This document shows positions 8,801 through 17,824 of a DNA stretch of 64,000 nucleotides, in pieces. The translations under genes and the position numbers were made by a program. Location: assembly GCF_900106565.1 (NCBI RefSeq), contig NZ_FNNJ01000002.1:1-64000 (forward strand), given 5' to 3'. Every line of letters begins with the position of its first letter. The first letter of the stretch is position 1. The DNA is from Lutibacter oricola (lineage in GTDB: Bacteria; Bacteroidota; Bacteroidia; Flavobacteriales; Flavobacteriaceae). The notes under the pieces were generated by a model that was given only the letters and a program-made list of their open reading frames with translations, ran no database searches and was not told the DNA's origin.

Positions 8801-10085
8801 ATGGGCTGATCCTGGAATGTTAGAGAAAATTATTTTCAACATTTTATCAAATGCATTTAAAGTAACAAATGAAGGCGGAACAATAACTATTTGTATTTCA
8901 GCTAAAAACAAATCCGAAATATTACCTTTAGTTAATGAAAATGAGCCAATTAAAGCTTTTGAAATTAGTGTAAAAGATACTGGTCCAGGTTTAGAAAAAG
9001 AACAAGTAGATAAAATATTTGAACGTTTTTACCAAGTAAATAGTTTAAACCAAACGTATTATGGCGGTACAGGAATTGGATTAGAAGTTTGTAGAAGTTT
9101 TGTTGAATTACATAAAGGTAAAATAGAAGTAGAAAGTACAGTTAATGTTGGTACCATTTTTAGAGTACTTTTACCAATAGGTAAAAAACATTTTGATGAA
9201 GCCGAAATTGCGTCAACAGGCAATTTATTTAAAGGAAAAAAGAAAAATAATTTTGTTCATATAGAATCTATTCAGGAAACAGAAAACATTAGTACAGAAT
9301 CTAAAGTTGATGAATTACAAACATTATTAATTGTTGAAGACAATGTAGAGTTAATTAATTACTTAAAGAAAGAGCTAAGTAGCGATTATAAAATTTTAAC
9401 TGCTAATAACGGGAAAAAAGGATTAGAGTTAACGCACAAAGCATTACCAAATATTATTATTACAGATGTAATTATGCCAGAAATGAATGGATTTGATTTA
9501 TGCTCAAATATTAAAAATGATATTAGAGTAAGTCATATTCCAATTTTAATGCTAACTACAAAAACAATGACAGATGATTGGGTTGAAGGTATTGAATCTG
9601 GTGCCGATGCTTATATGAGTAAACCATTTAATTTGAGAATTTTAAAGTCTCAATTAAAACAATTAACAAAAAACAGAAAGTTACTGTTTAATAAGTATTT
9701 TAGTGCAATTAGTGAAAATTCATCTAATGAAAATACCACTTCTTTAGATAAAGAATTCATACAAAAAGTATTGAATTATATTAATGATAATTTAAGTGAT
9801 CCAGAATTAAGTGTAGAGTTATTAGCCTCAGAACTTAGTTTAAGTAGAAGTCAGTTTTATAGAAAAATTAAAACACTTACAGGTCAAACTGCTAATGGAT
9901 TTTTACGTAAAATTAGATTGCAAAGAGCTAAAATTATGATTGAAAAAGGAAACACAAATATAAGTGATGTTTGTTATAGATCTGGATTTTCATCACCTTC
10001 ATATTTTACAAAATGTTTTAAAAAGCATTTTAATATTCTTCCAACGGAGGTTAAATTAAATGATGATGGTGAACTAAAAATTTAA
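5895..10085 (+). CDS. Hybrid two-component system regulator (HTCS)
   Basis: A 1396-residue one-protein sensor-regulator. It has a signal peptide to about 21 and a periplasmic sensor of repeated Reg_prop blades (recurring IWMGT / IWVG / LWIGT motifs to about residue 700). A Y_Y_Y domain (about 720-800) leads into a membrane helix around 810-832. The kinase has phospho-acceptor His867 in NISHEFRTPL and an ATPase domain with DTGPGL and GGTGIGL. The receiver has Asp1191 in ITDVIMPEMNG, and an AraC-type helix-turn-helix lies at the C-terminus (about 1290-1390). HTCS proteins bind oligosaccharides in the periplasm and activate the adjacent SusCD operon, here the xylan operon at 10527. The start is TTG: no ATG precedes the signal peptide and the next Met is inside the hydrophobic core. 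Confidence 0.95.
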   Translation: MKRKLYYLLSLLCFMFSSLYAQETVEDLNFVNIKDGVSNIAISTIIQDQYGFIWMGTNGVGLNRFDGIDYSVYKHVVNDSTSISSSLVFCSYIDSKKRLWIGTEDGLNLYDRDLDQFKQVQFLTTSTNNSSSVSVGSIIEDVAGDLLIGTYEQGLYKLSTEALKPSKIPFLVKNEDVQFINVNSLQKASNGKIYAGTSLGLKEYDSTTGTLKSTIFNGKNGFETVNDAIETLLIDEQQNYWIGTLTNGVFKIEFDKESSEELYKINHFPISEKRILSMLQVSEDSFLFGTENDGLFHLNAKGKLIHNYLYSKTDKNSIQSNSIWSLFLDSNNRIWVGYYNSGAAKHDKLYDKFNNIESLATNLNSLEVGSVTGIAKDKLGNFWISMDGGGIDILNPKTNVFTKVNSKKRNYISGLNIDDIQTVFIDSKQNVWAGSWRNGLYVLKNGTRNFKNYNLDNTEVFNSNIILSFAEDSKGIIWISTFYGGLLSYNPSTNKFQNYTSENFSKYNIQNSAIRKVLVDLDDNIWLGTTQGLYKVSQLGDNKFSVEDISDKIVVEQVTGISANHILSLYQSKDGILWIGTRGAGLCKYNINKNKAVWYNKSNNLNEENVSGIIESLNGNIWVSGNYGISKLDVNTNIITNYNSDDGLLSNDFNFNAVYRDKTGEIYFGNYKGIDYFNPNNIPVNTNEPSMYLTDFKLFNKPVDLNSEDSPLKKVISETEQITLTHNQSVFTIDYVGINYTRPEKNQYAYYLDGFETDWNYVGNSKSATYTNLPYGDYIFNVKSANNDGVWNKEPLTLAITVLPPWWRTVWAFFLYFVLFLLALYWYSKRIQKRIKEKQLISNEREKRLQEEELHEKKLRFFTNISHEFRTPLTLIMNPIEDIIQTKSLSLPTEVKEKHQIIHKNADRLSKLINELMDFRKLELNKARVKASKIELISFVNELASYFNEEALNREIYLNIEANVETLNVWADPGMLEKIIFNILSNAFKVTNEGGTITICISAKNKSEILPLVNENEPIKAFEISVKDTGPGLEKEQVDKIFERFYQVNSLNQTYYGGTGIGLEVCRSFVELHKGKIEVESTVNVGTIFRVLLPIGKKHFDEAEIASTGNLFKGKKKNNFVHIESIQETENISTESKVDELQTLLIVEDNVELINYLKKELSSDYKILTANNGKKGLELTHKALPNIIITDVIMPEMNGFDLCSNIKNDIRVSHIPILMLTTKTMTDDWVEGIESGADAYMSKPFNLRILKSQLKQLTKNRKLLFNKYFSAISENSSNENTTSLDKEFIQKVLNYINDNLSDPELSVELLASELSLSRSQFYRKIKTLTGQTANGFLRKIRLQRAKIMIEKGNTNISDVCYRSGFSSPSYFTKCFKKHFNILPTEVKLNDDGELKI

Positions 10086-10105
10086 AACCAAATCAAAATT
10101 ATTAA

Positions 10106-10160
10106 TAAGGCTAAACTTGATTTTTAAAAGCATAAAAATCAAGTTTAGCCTTACTTTTTT
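10106..10160 (+). terminator. Strong terminator after the HTCS gene
   Basis: A perfect 21-bp stem (10106-10126 with 10133-10153) with a 6-nt loop, followed by C and six T. It separates regulator transcription from the GH3-SusCD operon. Confidence 0.9.
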
Positions 10161-10526
10161 ATAAGCAAAACATATTATTATTTGTTGGTAAGTTTTTAGA
10201 AATAGAATGCAGTTTTATACTGTAAATTTTACAAAATAAACTATGTTTAGGTGAAATAATTAGAGTTGTTTATCAATAAGATTCTAACAATTAATTTAAA
10301 AATTGTATTACTAAAAATGATGCGTTAATACGCTCTATATGTTATGTTTACTAGTAATCTTATTGAATATGCTACAAATGTTCTATCATTCGCTTGTTTA
10401 GTTATAGAAAAAAATAAGGTTTAAATCTACTTTTGAGTATGAATGATTAAGGTATGAAGTGAGTTAAAAATTGAGGATTGAAAAATTAATCATTTTAAAT
10501 GAATAAAATTATAAAGAAACTAAAGA
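10161..10526 (+). promoter_or_regulatory. Control region of the xylan operon
   Basis: About 365 nt without a gene. It holds a perfect dyad TGTAAATTTTACA (10221-10233), two copies of TATGTTTA (10242-10249 and 10343-10350), a short dyad around GCGT/ACGC (10322-10333) and a -7-like TACTTTTG (10428-10435) without a well-spaced -33. The same TATGTTTA octamer occurs twice in the control region of the convergent GH10 operon. HTCS binding somewhere here is expected from the family; the exact site is inference. Confidence 0.45.
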
Positions 10527-13175
10527 ATGAAATTAACGAATGTACTTCTTAAAATAAAAAAGGAACTATTAATAGTTATAGTTCTTTTAGTATCTATTTC
10601 TTGTGGAAAAAGTAAGACTTACCAATTCAAATTTCAAAATCCTACACTTTCAACAGAGGAAAGAGTTTCAGATTTAGTTTCGCAAATGACACTTAAAGAG
10701 AAAGTTTCTCAAATGAGATATGATGCTCCTGCTATTGAGCGTTTAGGTTTGCCAGAATACAATTGGTGGAACGAATGTTTACACGGAGTTGCAAGAGCAG
10801 GTGAAGCAACAGTATTTCCACAAGCTATTGGAATGGGAGCTACATTTAATGAAGATTTAATGTTTAATGTTGGAACTGCAATTTCTGATGAAGCTAGAGC
10901 AAAATACCACCATTTTTCAAATAATAATAAAAGAGGTATATATCAGGGTTTAACTTTTTGGACACCTAACATAAACATTTTTAGAGATCCAAGATGGGGA
11001 AGAGGTCAGGAAACTTATGGTGAAGATCCATATTTAACAAGTAGAATGGGAGTGAATTTTATAAAAGCGCTCCAAGGAGATGATCCTAACTATTTAAAAG
11101 TAGTTGCTACTGCAAAACATTTTGCAGTACATAGTGGTCCTGAAAAATCTAGACACGAAGATAACTACTTAACTTCAGATAAAGATTTAAGAGAAACCTA
11201 TTTACCAGCATTTGAATCTGCTATTAAAGAAGCAAAAGTACATTCTATAATGTGTGCTTATAATAGATATAATGATGAGGCTTGCTGTGGAAGTAATTTA
11301 TTGCTTCAAAATATATTACGTAACGAGTGGAATTTTGAAGGGTATGTAGTTTCAGACTGTTGGGCTATTAACGATTTTTGGGAACCAGGAAAACACGAAT
11401 TGGTAAAAACACCTTCTGAAGCAGCTGCTTTAGCAGTTGATAGAGGTACAGATTTAAACTGCGGAAGTGTTTTTGATCCAAATTTAACCGAAGCTGTTTT
11501 AAAAGAAATGATTGATGAAGAAAAAATTGATATTGCTTTAAGCCGATTAATGACAGCTCGTTTTAAATTAGGAATGTTTGATGAAGATGAGAATGTTGAA
11601 TATTCTAAAATACCATATAGTGTAGTTGCAAGCAAAAAACATTACGCTTTATCTGAAAAAGCGGCTAGAGAATCTATGATTTTATTAAAGAACGAAAACG
11701 ATTTATTACCTCTAAATAAAAATATTACATCTTTAGCATTAATTGGTCCAAATACAAATTTTGAACAAGTTTTATTGGGTAATTATCACGGTACACCAAA
11801 TAATTATTACACACCGCTAAAAGCAATTCAAGAAAAATTACCAAACGCTACAATATATTACGAGCAAGGTTGTGAAATTGCAGAAGGTTGGCCATTATTA
11901 AGCCCAATTCCTTCTAATTCATTAAAAAATGGAGGATTAAAAGGCTTAAAAGGTGAATATTTTACAAATAAAGAATTTAAAGGTGAAGCTGAATTAATTA
12001 GAAATGATACTGATGTTGATTTTAGTTGGTTAAACAAAAAACCACTAGATAATAGTGTGTCTGATGAGTTTTCAGTAAGATGGACAGGAGAATTAATTCC
12101 TAAGGAAAATGGAAATTATAGAGTGGCATTTAAAGCAAGAAGTGGCGTAAAAATGTATGTAAATGATTCGCTTAGGTTTGAGTTTTCGAACGATCACGAA
12201 GCTAAAACTGGTTATTTTGAAGAGCAACTAATTGCAGGAGAATCTTATAAATTAAAAATAGAATATTCAAACTATCATACCGATCCACAAGCACATTTAT
12301 TATGGGCTAAACTGGATAAAGATTTATTAAAACCAGCCATTGAAGTTGCTAAAAAAGCTGAAGCTGTAATTCTTTTCTTAGGGTTAACTCCAGAAATTGA
12401 AGGAGAAGAAATGTCAGTTGTTTTAGAAGGTTTTGATAAAGGTGATAGATCAGATATTAAATTACCAGCATCACAAGTAAAATTAATGAAAGAAATTCAA
12501 GCGCTTGGAAAACCAACCATTTTAGTGTTAATGAATGGTAGTGCTATTGCTGTGAATTGGGCAGATAAAAATATTCCTGCAATATTAGAAGCTTGGTATC
12601 CAGGTGAATTTGGTGGAAAAGCAATTGCAGATGTTTTATTTGGTGATTACAACCCATCAGGAAGGTTACCGGTTACTTTTTATAAGTCAGTAAACGATTT
12701 ACCAGATTTTAAATCGTATGCTATGAAAAATAGAACATATAGATATTTTAAAAATGCACCATTGTATCCTTTTGGCCACGGATTGAGTTATACAAATTTT
12801 ACGTATTCAAATGTAATCGTTCCAGAAAGTGTTACTATTCATAAAAACATTCCAGTTTCTGTTGAAGTTACAAATTCAGGAGATTTAGATGGAGATGAAG
12901 TTGTGCAGCTGTATGTAACATTAGATAAAAAATATAAAAATACACCAATTAGAAGTTTAATTGGTTTTAAAAGAGTTCATCTAAAAAAAGGAGAAACAAA
13001 AACTGTTAGTTTTTTAGTTGAACCAAAACAATATGCTGCTATAAATGAATACGGAGAGCAAGATATAACTTCAGGTTCTATAAAATTAAGTGTAGGCGGT
13101 AAACAACCAAATGTAGAAGGGTTTACAGGAGCAAAATCAACACAAGTAATTACAAAAGTTTTAACCATAAATTAA
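10527..13175 (+). CDS. GH3 beta-xylosidase with PA14 insert, lipoprotein
   Basis: An 882-residue family 3 glycoside hydrolase with an N-terminal lipoprotein signal (SISCGK lipobox near residue 26), so periplasmic or surface-anchored. The N-terminal barrel carries the nucleophile Asp277 in VVSDCW, and the KHFAVHSGPE block is a family 3 substrate-binding signature. A PA14 domain (about 470-600, starting at GEYFT) is inserted in the C-terminal sandwich domain. A fibronectin-like domain ends the protein (PFGHGLSYTNF to the C-terminus). In this context it probably removes xylose from the non-reducing end of xylo-oligosaccharides; beta-glucosidase activity is possible. It is the first gene of the operon, 31 nt before susC. 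Confidence 0.92.
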   Translation: MKLTNVLLKIKKELLIVIVLLVSISCGKSKTYQFKFQNPTLSTEERVSDLVSQMTLKEKVSQMRYDAPAIERLGLPEYNWWNECLHGVARAGEATVFPQAIGMGATFNEDLMFNVGTAISDEARAKYHHFSNNNKRGIYQGLTFWTPNINIFRDPRWGRGQETYGEDPYLTSRMGVNFIKALQGDDPNYLKVVATAKHFAVHSGPEKSRHEDNYLTSDKDLRETYLPAFESAIKEAKVHSIMCAYNRYNDEACCGSNLLLQNILRNEWNFEGYVVSDCWAINDFWEPGKHELVKTPSEAAALAVDRGTDLNCGSVFDPNLTEAVLKEMIDEEKIDIALSRLMTARFKLGMFDEDENVEYSKIPYSVVASKKHYALSEKAARESMILLKNENDLLPLNKNITSLALIGPNTNFEQVLLGNYHGTPNNYYTPLKAIQEKLPNATIYYEQGCEIAEGWPLLSPIPSNSLKNGGLKGLKGEYFTNKEFKGEAELIRNDTDVDFSWLNKKPLDNSVSDEFSVRWTGELIPKENGNYRVAFKARSGVKMYVNDSLRFEFSNDHEAKTGYFEEQLIAGESYKLKIEYSNYHTDPQAHLLWAKLDKDLLKPAIEVAKKAEAVILFLGLTPEIEGEEMSVVLEGFDKGDRSDIKLPASQVKLMKEIQALGKPTILVLMNGSAIAVNWADKNIPAILEAWYPGEFGGKAIADVLFGDYNPSGRLPVTFYKSVNDLPDFKSYAMKNRTYRYFKNAPLYPFGHGLSYTNFTYSNVIVPESVTIHKNIPVSVEVTNSGDLDGDEVVQLYVTLDKKYKNTPIRSLIGFKRVHLKKGETKTVSFLVEPKQYAAINEYGEQDITSGSIKLSVGGKQPNVEGFTGAKSTQVITKVLTIN

Positions 13176-13206
13176 TTATTATAAATGAATTTTTTAACCA
13201 AATAAT

Positions 13207-16206
13207 ATGAATATGACAAAGTTTAAATTTGCAATTATTGCATTAATAATGGTTTGTACACATACAATAAGTGCACAAACAACCAGAGTTTCAGGTTTGG
13301 TAACTGATAACTCAGGACAGCCTCTTCCGGGTGTTACAATTCTTGTACAAGGAACAACAAAGGGAGCATCAACAGATTTTGATGGAAATTACGCCTTAGA
13401 AAATTTATCATCTCAAGATGTTTTAGTTTTTAGTTATGTAGGTATGGTCTCACAATCTATTTTAGTTGGAGATAAAACAAAAGTAGATGTAGTGTTGTTA
13501 GCTTCTGCAGAATCTTTAGATGAAGTAGTAATTGTTGGTTATGGAAAGCAAAGTAGAGCAGAAGTAACTGGAGCAATTTCAACAGTAGATTCTGAAAAAA
13601 TGGGAGCATTACCTGTTACCAATGCAGAGTCTGCCTTACAAGGTAGAGCAGCAGGTGTAACTATTGCTAATAGTGGTGTTCCAGGATCTTCACCTTCAGT
13701 ATTAATTAGAGGTTTAGGTTCAGTAGGTAGTAATTCTCCTTTATATGTTATTGATGGTGTTATTGTTGGTAATTTATCAGGAATTAGTCCTAATGATATT
13801 GAATCAGTATCTGTACTTAAGGATGCTTCTACAACTGCTGTTTACGGCGCTCAAGGATCAAATGGGGTTGTAGTAGTAACAACAAAAAAAGGTAAAAACG
13901 GAAAAGGAAAACTTAGTTTCAATACGTATACTGGTTTCCAAACAGTTTCTGAAAGATATGATGTTTTAAATACCATTGATTATTTAAAATATGCTGCAGA
14001 ATTAGGAGCTTTTCCAAATAGACCATTGTCAACTTTCCAAACAGATACAGATTGGCAAGATAAAATTTTTAGAACAGGAATGATTCAAGATTATAACCTT
14101 AGTTATTCTGGTGGTAATGATAATTCTACACATTTATTCTCTGCAGAATATTTAAAGCAAGAAGGTACTTTAATTAATACAGGTTTTGAGCGTTATTCTT
14201 TTAGAGCTAACAGTTCTGCTAAATTTGGAAAATTAAAAATAGGCGAATCAATGTCAATTTCTTTTGGTAAACAAAACCCAGAATTAAATTCTGGAGGAAG
14301 AACTGTAATTGAACATGCCATTAAAGCTGCACCTTATTTAAATGTTTATAATGCAAGTAACTTAGGTGGTTTCCAAGGACCTTCATCTTCTGCAGACGGA
14401 CAAGATGCTGAGAACCCAGTTAGAGTTCAAACTCTTGGCGATGCTGTAAATAAAACATTAGGTATTATTGGAAATATTTATGCTGAATATGAAATTATTG
14501 AAGGTTTAAACTTTAAATCTCAAGTAGGTTTAGATTATTACACCTATAACAATAGTAATTTTACACCTTCATTTAGCGATGATAGTGTTGAAGGAAGTAG
14601 TACACATGCGCAAGACTATGCATTTATTCAAAGATATAGTGGATATGGTCAAACAATAATTTTTGATAATAGTTTAACATACAATAAAACGCTAAATGAC
14701 GTTCATAATTTTGAAGTGTTAGCGCTTATTGAAAAATATGAAGGAAAAAACAATAGCCAAAGTGCTACAAGTAGAAATGCTGTAACTGATGAGGTTGATC
14801 AACTTTCTAATGAAGATTCTAGTTTAAGTTCTGGTTCTTCAGAAATAAACAAATTAGGATATTTAGGACGTATTAACTATAATTATGATGGTAAGTATAT
14901 TGCTTCAGTTTCATACCGAAGAGATGCTTCATCAAGATTTGGTTCAAATAAACGTTGGTCTAATTTTTATTCAGCTTCTGCAGGATGGAATATTGCTAAA
15001 GAAAAGTTTATGGAAGATTTAGATTTTTCAAACTTAAAATTAAGAGCTAGTTATGGTACTGTAGGTAGTGATGCTATTGGAGATTATTTATATGCACCAT
15101 CGTTAACTTCTGGTTTTGAGTACCCTATTGGAGGTGCAGTTGCATTTGGTGTTACAGCTAATGGTGGAGCAAACCAAGATTTACAATGGGAAACTAAAGA
15201 AATTATAAATGTTGGTTTAGATGTAGGTTTATTTAATGAAAAATTTACAGCTTCATTTGAATACTACCAAAATACAAGTGATGATTTATTAATTTACATT
15301 CCATCAGTACTATCAAGTGGTATTCACGCAGGAAGTTTACCTGTTAATGCAGGTTCTGTAGAAACTAAAGGTTTTGAATTTGTATTTGGATATAACGATT
15401 ATGAAGGTGACTTTACTTGGTCTGCAAACTTAAATTTAGGAACCTCTAAAAATGAGGTATTGAATTTAGGTGGACGTGACGATATTACAGGATCTGGATT
15501 TAAAGGTGGTGGTAACATTACACGTACAGTTGTTGGTGAATCATTATTCCATTTTTACGGATTAGAAAGTGATGGTATTTACCAAACTCAAGAAGAAGTA
15601 GATGCAGTATTTTGGGCAAATACTGGTCAAAAAATTGTTCAACCTGGAGATATTCGCTTTAAAGATTTAAACAATGATGGAACTATTAATTCTGATGATA
15701 GAACTATTATTGGAAATCCATTCCCAGAATTAACTTACGGTTTAAATTTAGACGCTCAATATAAAAATTTCGATTTAAGTGTTTTTGTAACGGGAGTTTA
15801 CGGAAATGAAATTTTTAACACTAATACATACGATTTAGTTGGTGGAGCAAACAGATTATTTAATATTAGTTCAGAATACAACAATAACAGATGGTCTACA
15901 TCAAACCCAACAGGTACTGAACCTAGAATTTTAGGAGCGCCTCAAAATAATGGAGTTTCTGATCGTTTTGTTGAAGATGGTTCTTACACAAGATTAAAAA
16001 ATATTTCTTTAGGATATACTGTTCCAAGTGAATTGATTGAAAATTATTTCTCTAAGCTACGCGTATATGTTAGTGGTCAAAATTTAGTAACTATTAGTGA
16101 TTATTCTGGTTTAGATCCAGAAATAGGTGGTGGAGAATTTGGAGTTGATAGAGGTACATACCCTCAACCTAAATCAGTTTTAGTTGGTGTTCAAGTTTCA
16201 TTTTAA
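13207..16206 (+). CDS. susC: SusC-like TonB-dependent outer-membrane transporter
   Basis: A 999-residue outer-membrane barrel that imports oligosaccharides with energy from TonB-ExbBD. It has a signal peptide (about 1-24), a carboxypeptidase-like regulatory beta-sandwich (about 25-105, GVTILVQGTTKG...FDGNY), and a TonB box region with DEVVIVGYGKQ. The plug has the SusC signature PLYVIDGVI and KDASTTAVYGAQGSNGVVVVTTKKG. It ends in Phe, the usual barrel-assembly signal (QVSF). SusD follows after 12 nt. The xylanases and CBM lipoprotein in the same operon point to xylo-oligosaccharides as cargo. Confidence 0.96.
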   Translation: MNMTKFKFAIIALIMVCTHTISAQTTRVSGLVTDNSGQPLPGVTILVQGTTKGASTDFDGNYALENLSSQDVLVFSYVGMVSQSILVGDKTKVDVVLLASAESLDEVVIVGYGKQSRAEVTGAISTVDSEKMGALPVTNAESALQGRAAGVTIANSGVPGSSPSVLIRGLGSVGSNSPLYVIDGVIVGNLSGISPNDIESVSVLKDASTTAVYGAQGSNGVVVVTTKKGKNGKGKLSFNTYTGFQTVSERYDVLNTIDYLKYAAELGAFPNRPLSTFQTDTDWQDKIFRTGMIQDYNLSYSGGNDNSTHLFSAEYLKQEGTLINTGFERYSFRANSSAKFGKLKIGESMSISFGKQNPELNSGGRTVIEHAIKAAPYLNVYNASNLGGFQGPSSSADGQDAENPVRVQTLGDAVNKTLGIIGNIYAEYEIIEGLNFKSQVGLDYYTYNNSNFTPSFSDDSVEGSSTHAQDYAFIQRYSGYGQTIIFDNSLTYNKTLNDVHNFEVLALIEKYEGKNNSQSATSRNAVTDEVDQLSNEDSSLSSGSSEINKLGYLGRINYNYDGKYIASVSYRRDASSRFGSNKRWSNFYSASAGWNIAKEKFMEDLDFSNLKLRASYGTVGSDAIGDYLYAPSLTSGFEYPIGGAVAFGVTANGGANQDLQWETKEIINVGLDVGLFNEKFTASFEYYQNTSDDLLIYIPSVLSSGIHAGSLPVNAGSVETKGFEFVFGYNDYEGDFTWSANLNLGTSKNEVLNLGGRDDITGSGFKGGGNITRTVVGESLFHFYGLESDGIYQTQEEVDAVFWANTGQKIVQPGDIRFKDLNNDGTINSDDRTIIGNPFPELTYGLNLDAQYKNFDLSVFVTGVYGNEIFNTNTYDLVGGANRLFNISSEYNNNRWSTSNPTGTEPRILGAPQNNGVSDRFVEDGSYTRLKNISLGYTVPSELIENYFSKLRVYVSGQNLVTISDYSGLDPEIGGGEFGVDRGTYPQPKSVLVGVQVSF

Positions 16207-16218
16207 TACATAATAATT

Positions 16219-17712
16219 ATGAAAAAATATATTTTAATAGTAATAGCGTTTTTAGGAGTTTTTACAATAAACTCTTGTTCCGAAGATGATTTGGAATTAA
16301 CAAACCCTAATCAATTATCGCCTGATACATTTTTCTCAAACGAGTCTCAAGTACAATCAGCGGTTAATGCAGCATATGCAAATTTACAACCTATAGGACT
16401 TTACGGTAGGTTAATGTTCTATATGATGGATAATATGTCTCACGAGCAATCAGGAAATGGTCAGCAAGAAGGAGATAAAGTTACTTTTTACGATTTCTCA
16501 TTCGACTCTAGTAACAATCAAATAAAAGATTATTGGGATGGTTGTTATAGAGGAATTAACAAATCGAATTTTGTTATTAGTAATAGTGAAAAAATTAATG
16601 GACTTTCTGATGGTGAATTAAGCGCAGTAAAAAAAGCAAAGTATATTGGAGAAGCACGCTTTTTAAGAGCTTATTACTACTGGTTATTAGTAAATAGATT
16701 TGGTGATGTTCCAATTTATTTAGGAGATGGTTCAGACAATCCAGAAGGACAACCAAGAAGTCCAAAACAAGATGTAATCCAATTAATAATTGATGATTTA
16801 AAATATGCTTCAACAAATTTATTAGATAAAAGTGCAGAAGCAGATTTGGGAAGAGCAACAAAAGGAGCTGCACAAGCATTTTTAGGTAAAGTATTATTGT
16901 ATGAGCAATCTTATGATTTAGCATTGGCTGAGTTTAAAAAACTTTCTGGTTATTCTTTAGAAGATGATTACTTCAATAATTTTATGGAAGAAACAGAACA
17001 TGGTGTAGAATCTATTTTTGAAGTAGAATATGATGTTGCTTTAGGTACAAGTCAAAAATGGTGGTCTGCAGTAACAGGTACAGGACCAAATCATGCAACT
17101 TTAAGAGGTCAAGATTATGGTGTTTTAGATTGGTTTAATGTATATCCATCAGATGATTTAGTAGCCGAATTTGAGCCAGGAGATAATAGATTTGCAGGTA
17201 GTTTTTATGTAGTAGGTGATACTTATAACAATGGAGCAAATACATTTGTTGAGTCTGATTTTGCTGAAAATGGAGGAAATATTAGACCAGTTGCTTGGAA
17301 AAAATATCAAAACTATTACAAGCAAACTTCAGAAAACCAAGAATCAGGAATTAATGTAAAAATTATTCGTTATTCAGATGTATTATTAATGATGGCCGAA
17401 TGTGAAAATGAAGTTGGTACACAAGCAAATGCAATTGGATACATTAATCAAGTTAGATCTAGAGCAGATTTAGATGATTTGCCAACTAACCTAACTAAAC
17501 AAGCAGTTTTTGATGCAGTAGTTCACGAAAGAAAAGTTGAATTATCTGGAGAGCAAGTTCGTTTTGATGATATGATTAGATGGGGAATAGTTGCAGATGA
17601 ATTAGCAGGAACAAATTTCCAAGCTGGTAAGCACGAGTTATGGCCAATACCAGATGCTGAGATTAGTTCTAATGTAAGCATTGGAGCAGAAAACCAAAAC
17701 CCTGGATATTAA
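16219..17712 (+). CDS. susD: SusD/RagB-like glycan-binding lipoprotein
   Basis: A 497-residue partner of SusC that caps the transporter at the cell surface. A lipoprotein signal ends at INSC (Cys20), followed by acidic residues (SEDDLE), which act as a lipoprotein export signal in Bacteroidota. The family pattern is clear: ...NPNQLSPDTFF near the N-terminus, EARFLRAYYYWLLVNRFGDVP with the TPR helices, and the C-terminal RSRADL... VVHERKVELSGEQVRFDDMIRWG block. It is followed by a hairpin that may set its mRNA level apart from the downstream enzymes. Confidence 0.96.
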   Translation: MKKYILIVIAFLGVFTINSCSEDDLELTNPNQLSPDTFFSNESQVQSAVNAAYANLQPIGLYGRLMFYMMDNMSHEQSGNGQQEGDKVTFYDFSFDSSNNQIKDYWDGCYRGINKSNFVISNSEKINGLSDGELSAVKKAKYIGEARFLRAYYYWLLVNRFGDVPIYLGDGSDNPEGQPRSPKQDVIQLIIDDLKYASTNLLDKSAEADLGRATKGAAQAFLGKVLLYEQSYDLALAEFKKLSGYSLEDDYFNNFMEETEHGVESIFEVEYDVALGTSQKWWSAVTGTGPNHATLRGQDYGVLDWFNVYPSDDLVAEFEPGDNRFAGSFYVVGDTYNNGANTFVESDFAENGGNIRPVAWKKYQNYYKQTSENQESGINVKIIRYSDVLLMMAECENEVGTQANAIGYINQVRSRADLDDLPTNLTKQAVFDAVVHERKVELSGEQVRFDDMIRWGIVADELAGTNFQAGKHELWPIPDAEISSNVSIGAENQNPGY

Positions 17713-17738
17713 TAAAAGAGTTAATAATTGAGTTTAAA

Positions 17739-17778
17739 GTTAATTAATGACGGGTTTAAATACTCGTCTTTAATTAAC
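17739..17778 (+). terminator. Intercistronic hairpin after susD
   Basis: A 9-bp stem GTTAATTAA / TTAATTAAC, one mismatch, then GACG / CGTC (17739-17752 with 17765-17778). No T-run follows, so an RNA-stability or processing element is more likely than a full terminator. Confidence 0.55.
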
Positions 17779-17824
17779 AAAACCTAAAAAATATTTTATA
17801 ATTATTATTAAAATAAAATACATT

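Noticed and set aside
10322..10333. LacI-type operator before the GH3 operon
   Set aside because: GCGT-taat-ACGC has only 4-bp arms and does not match the central CG of LacI operators.
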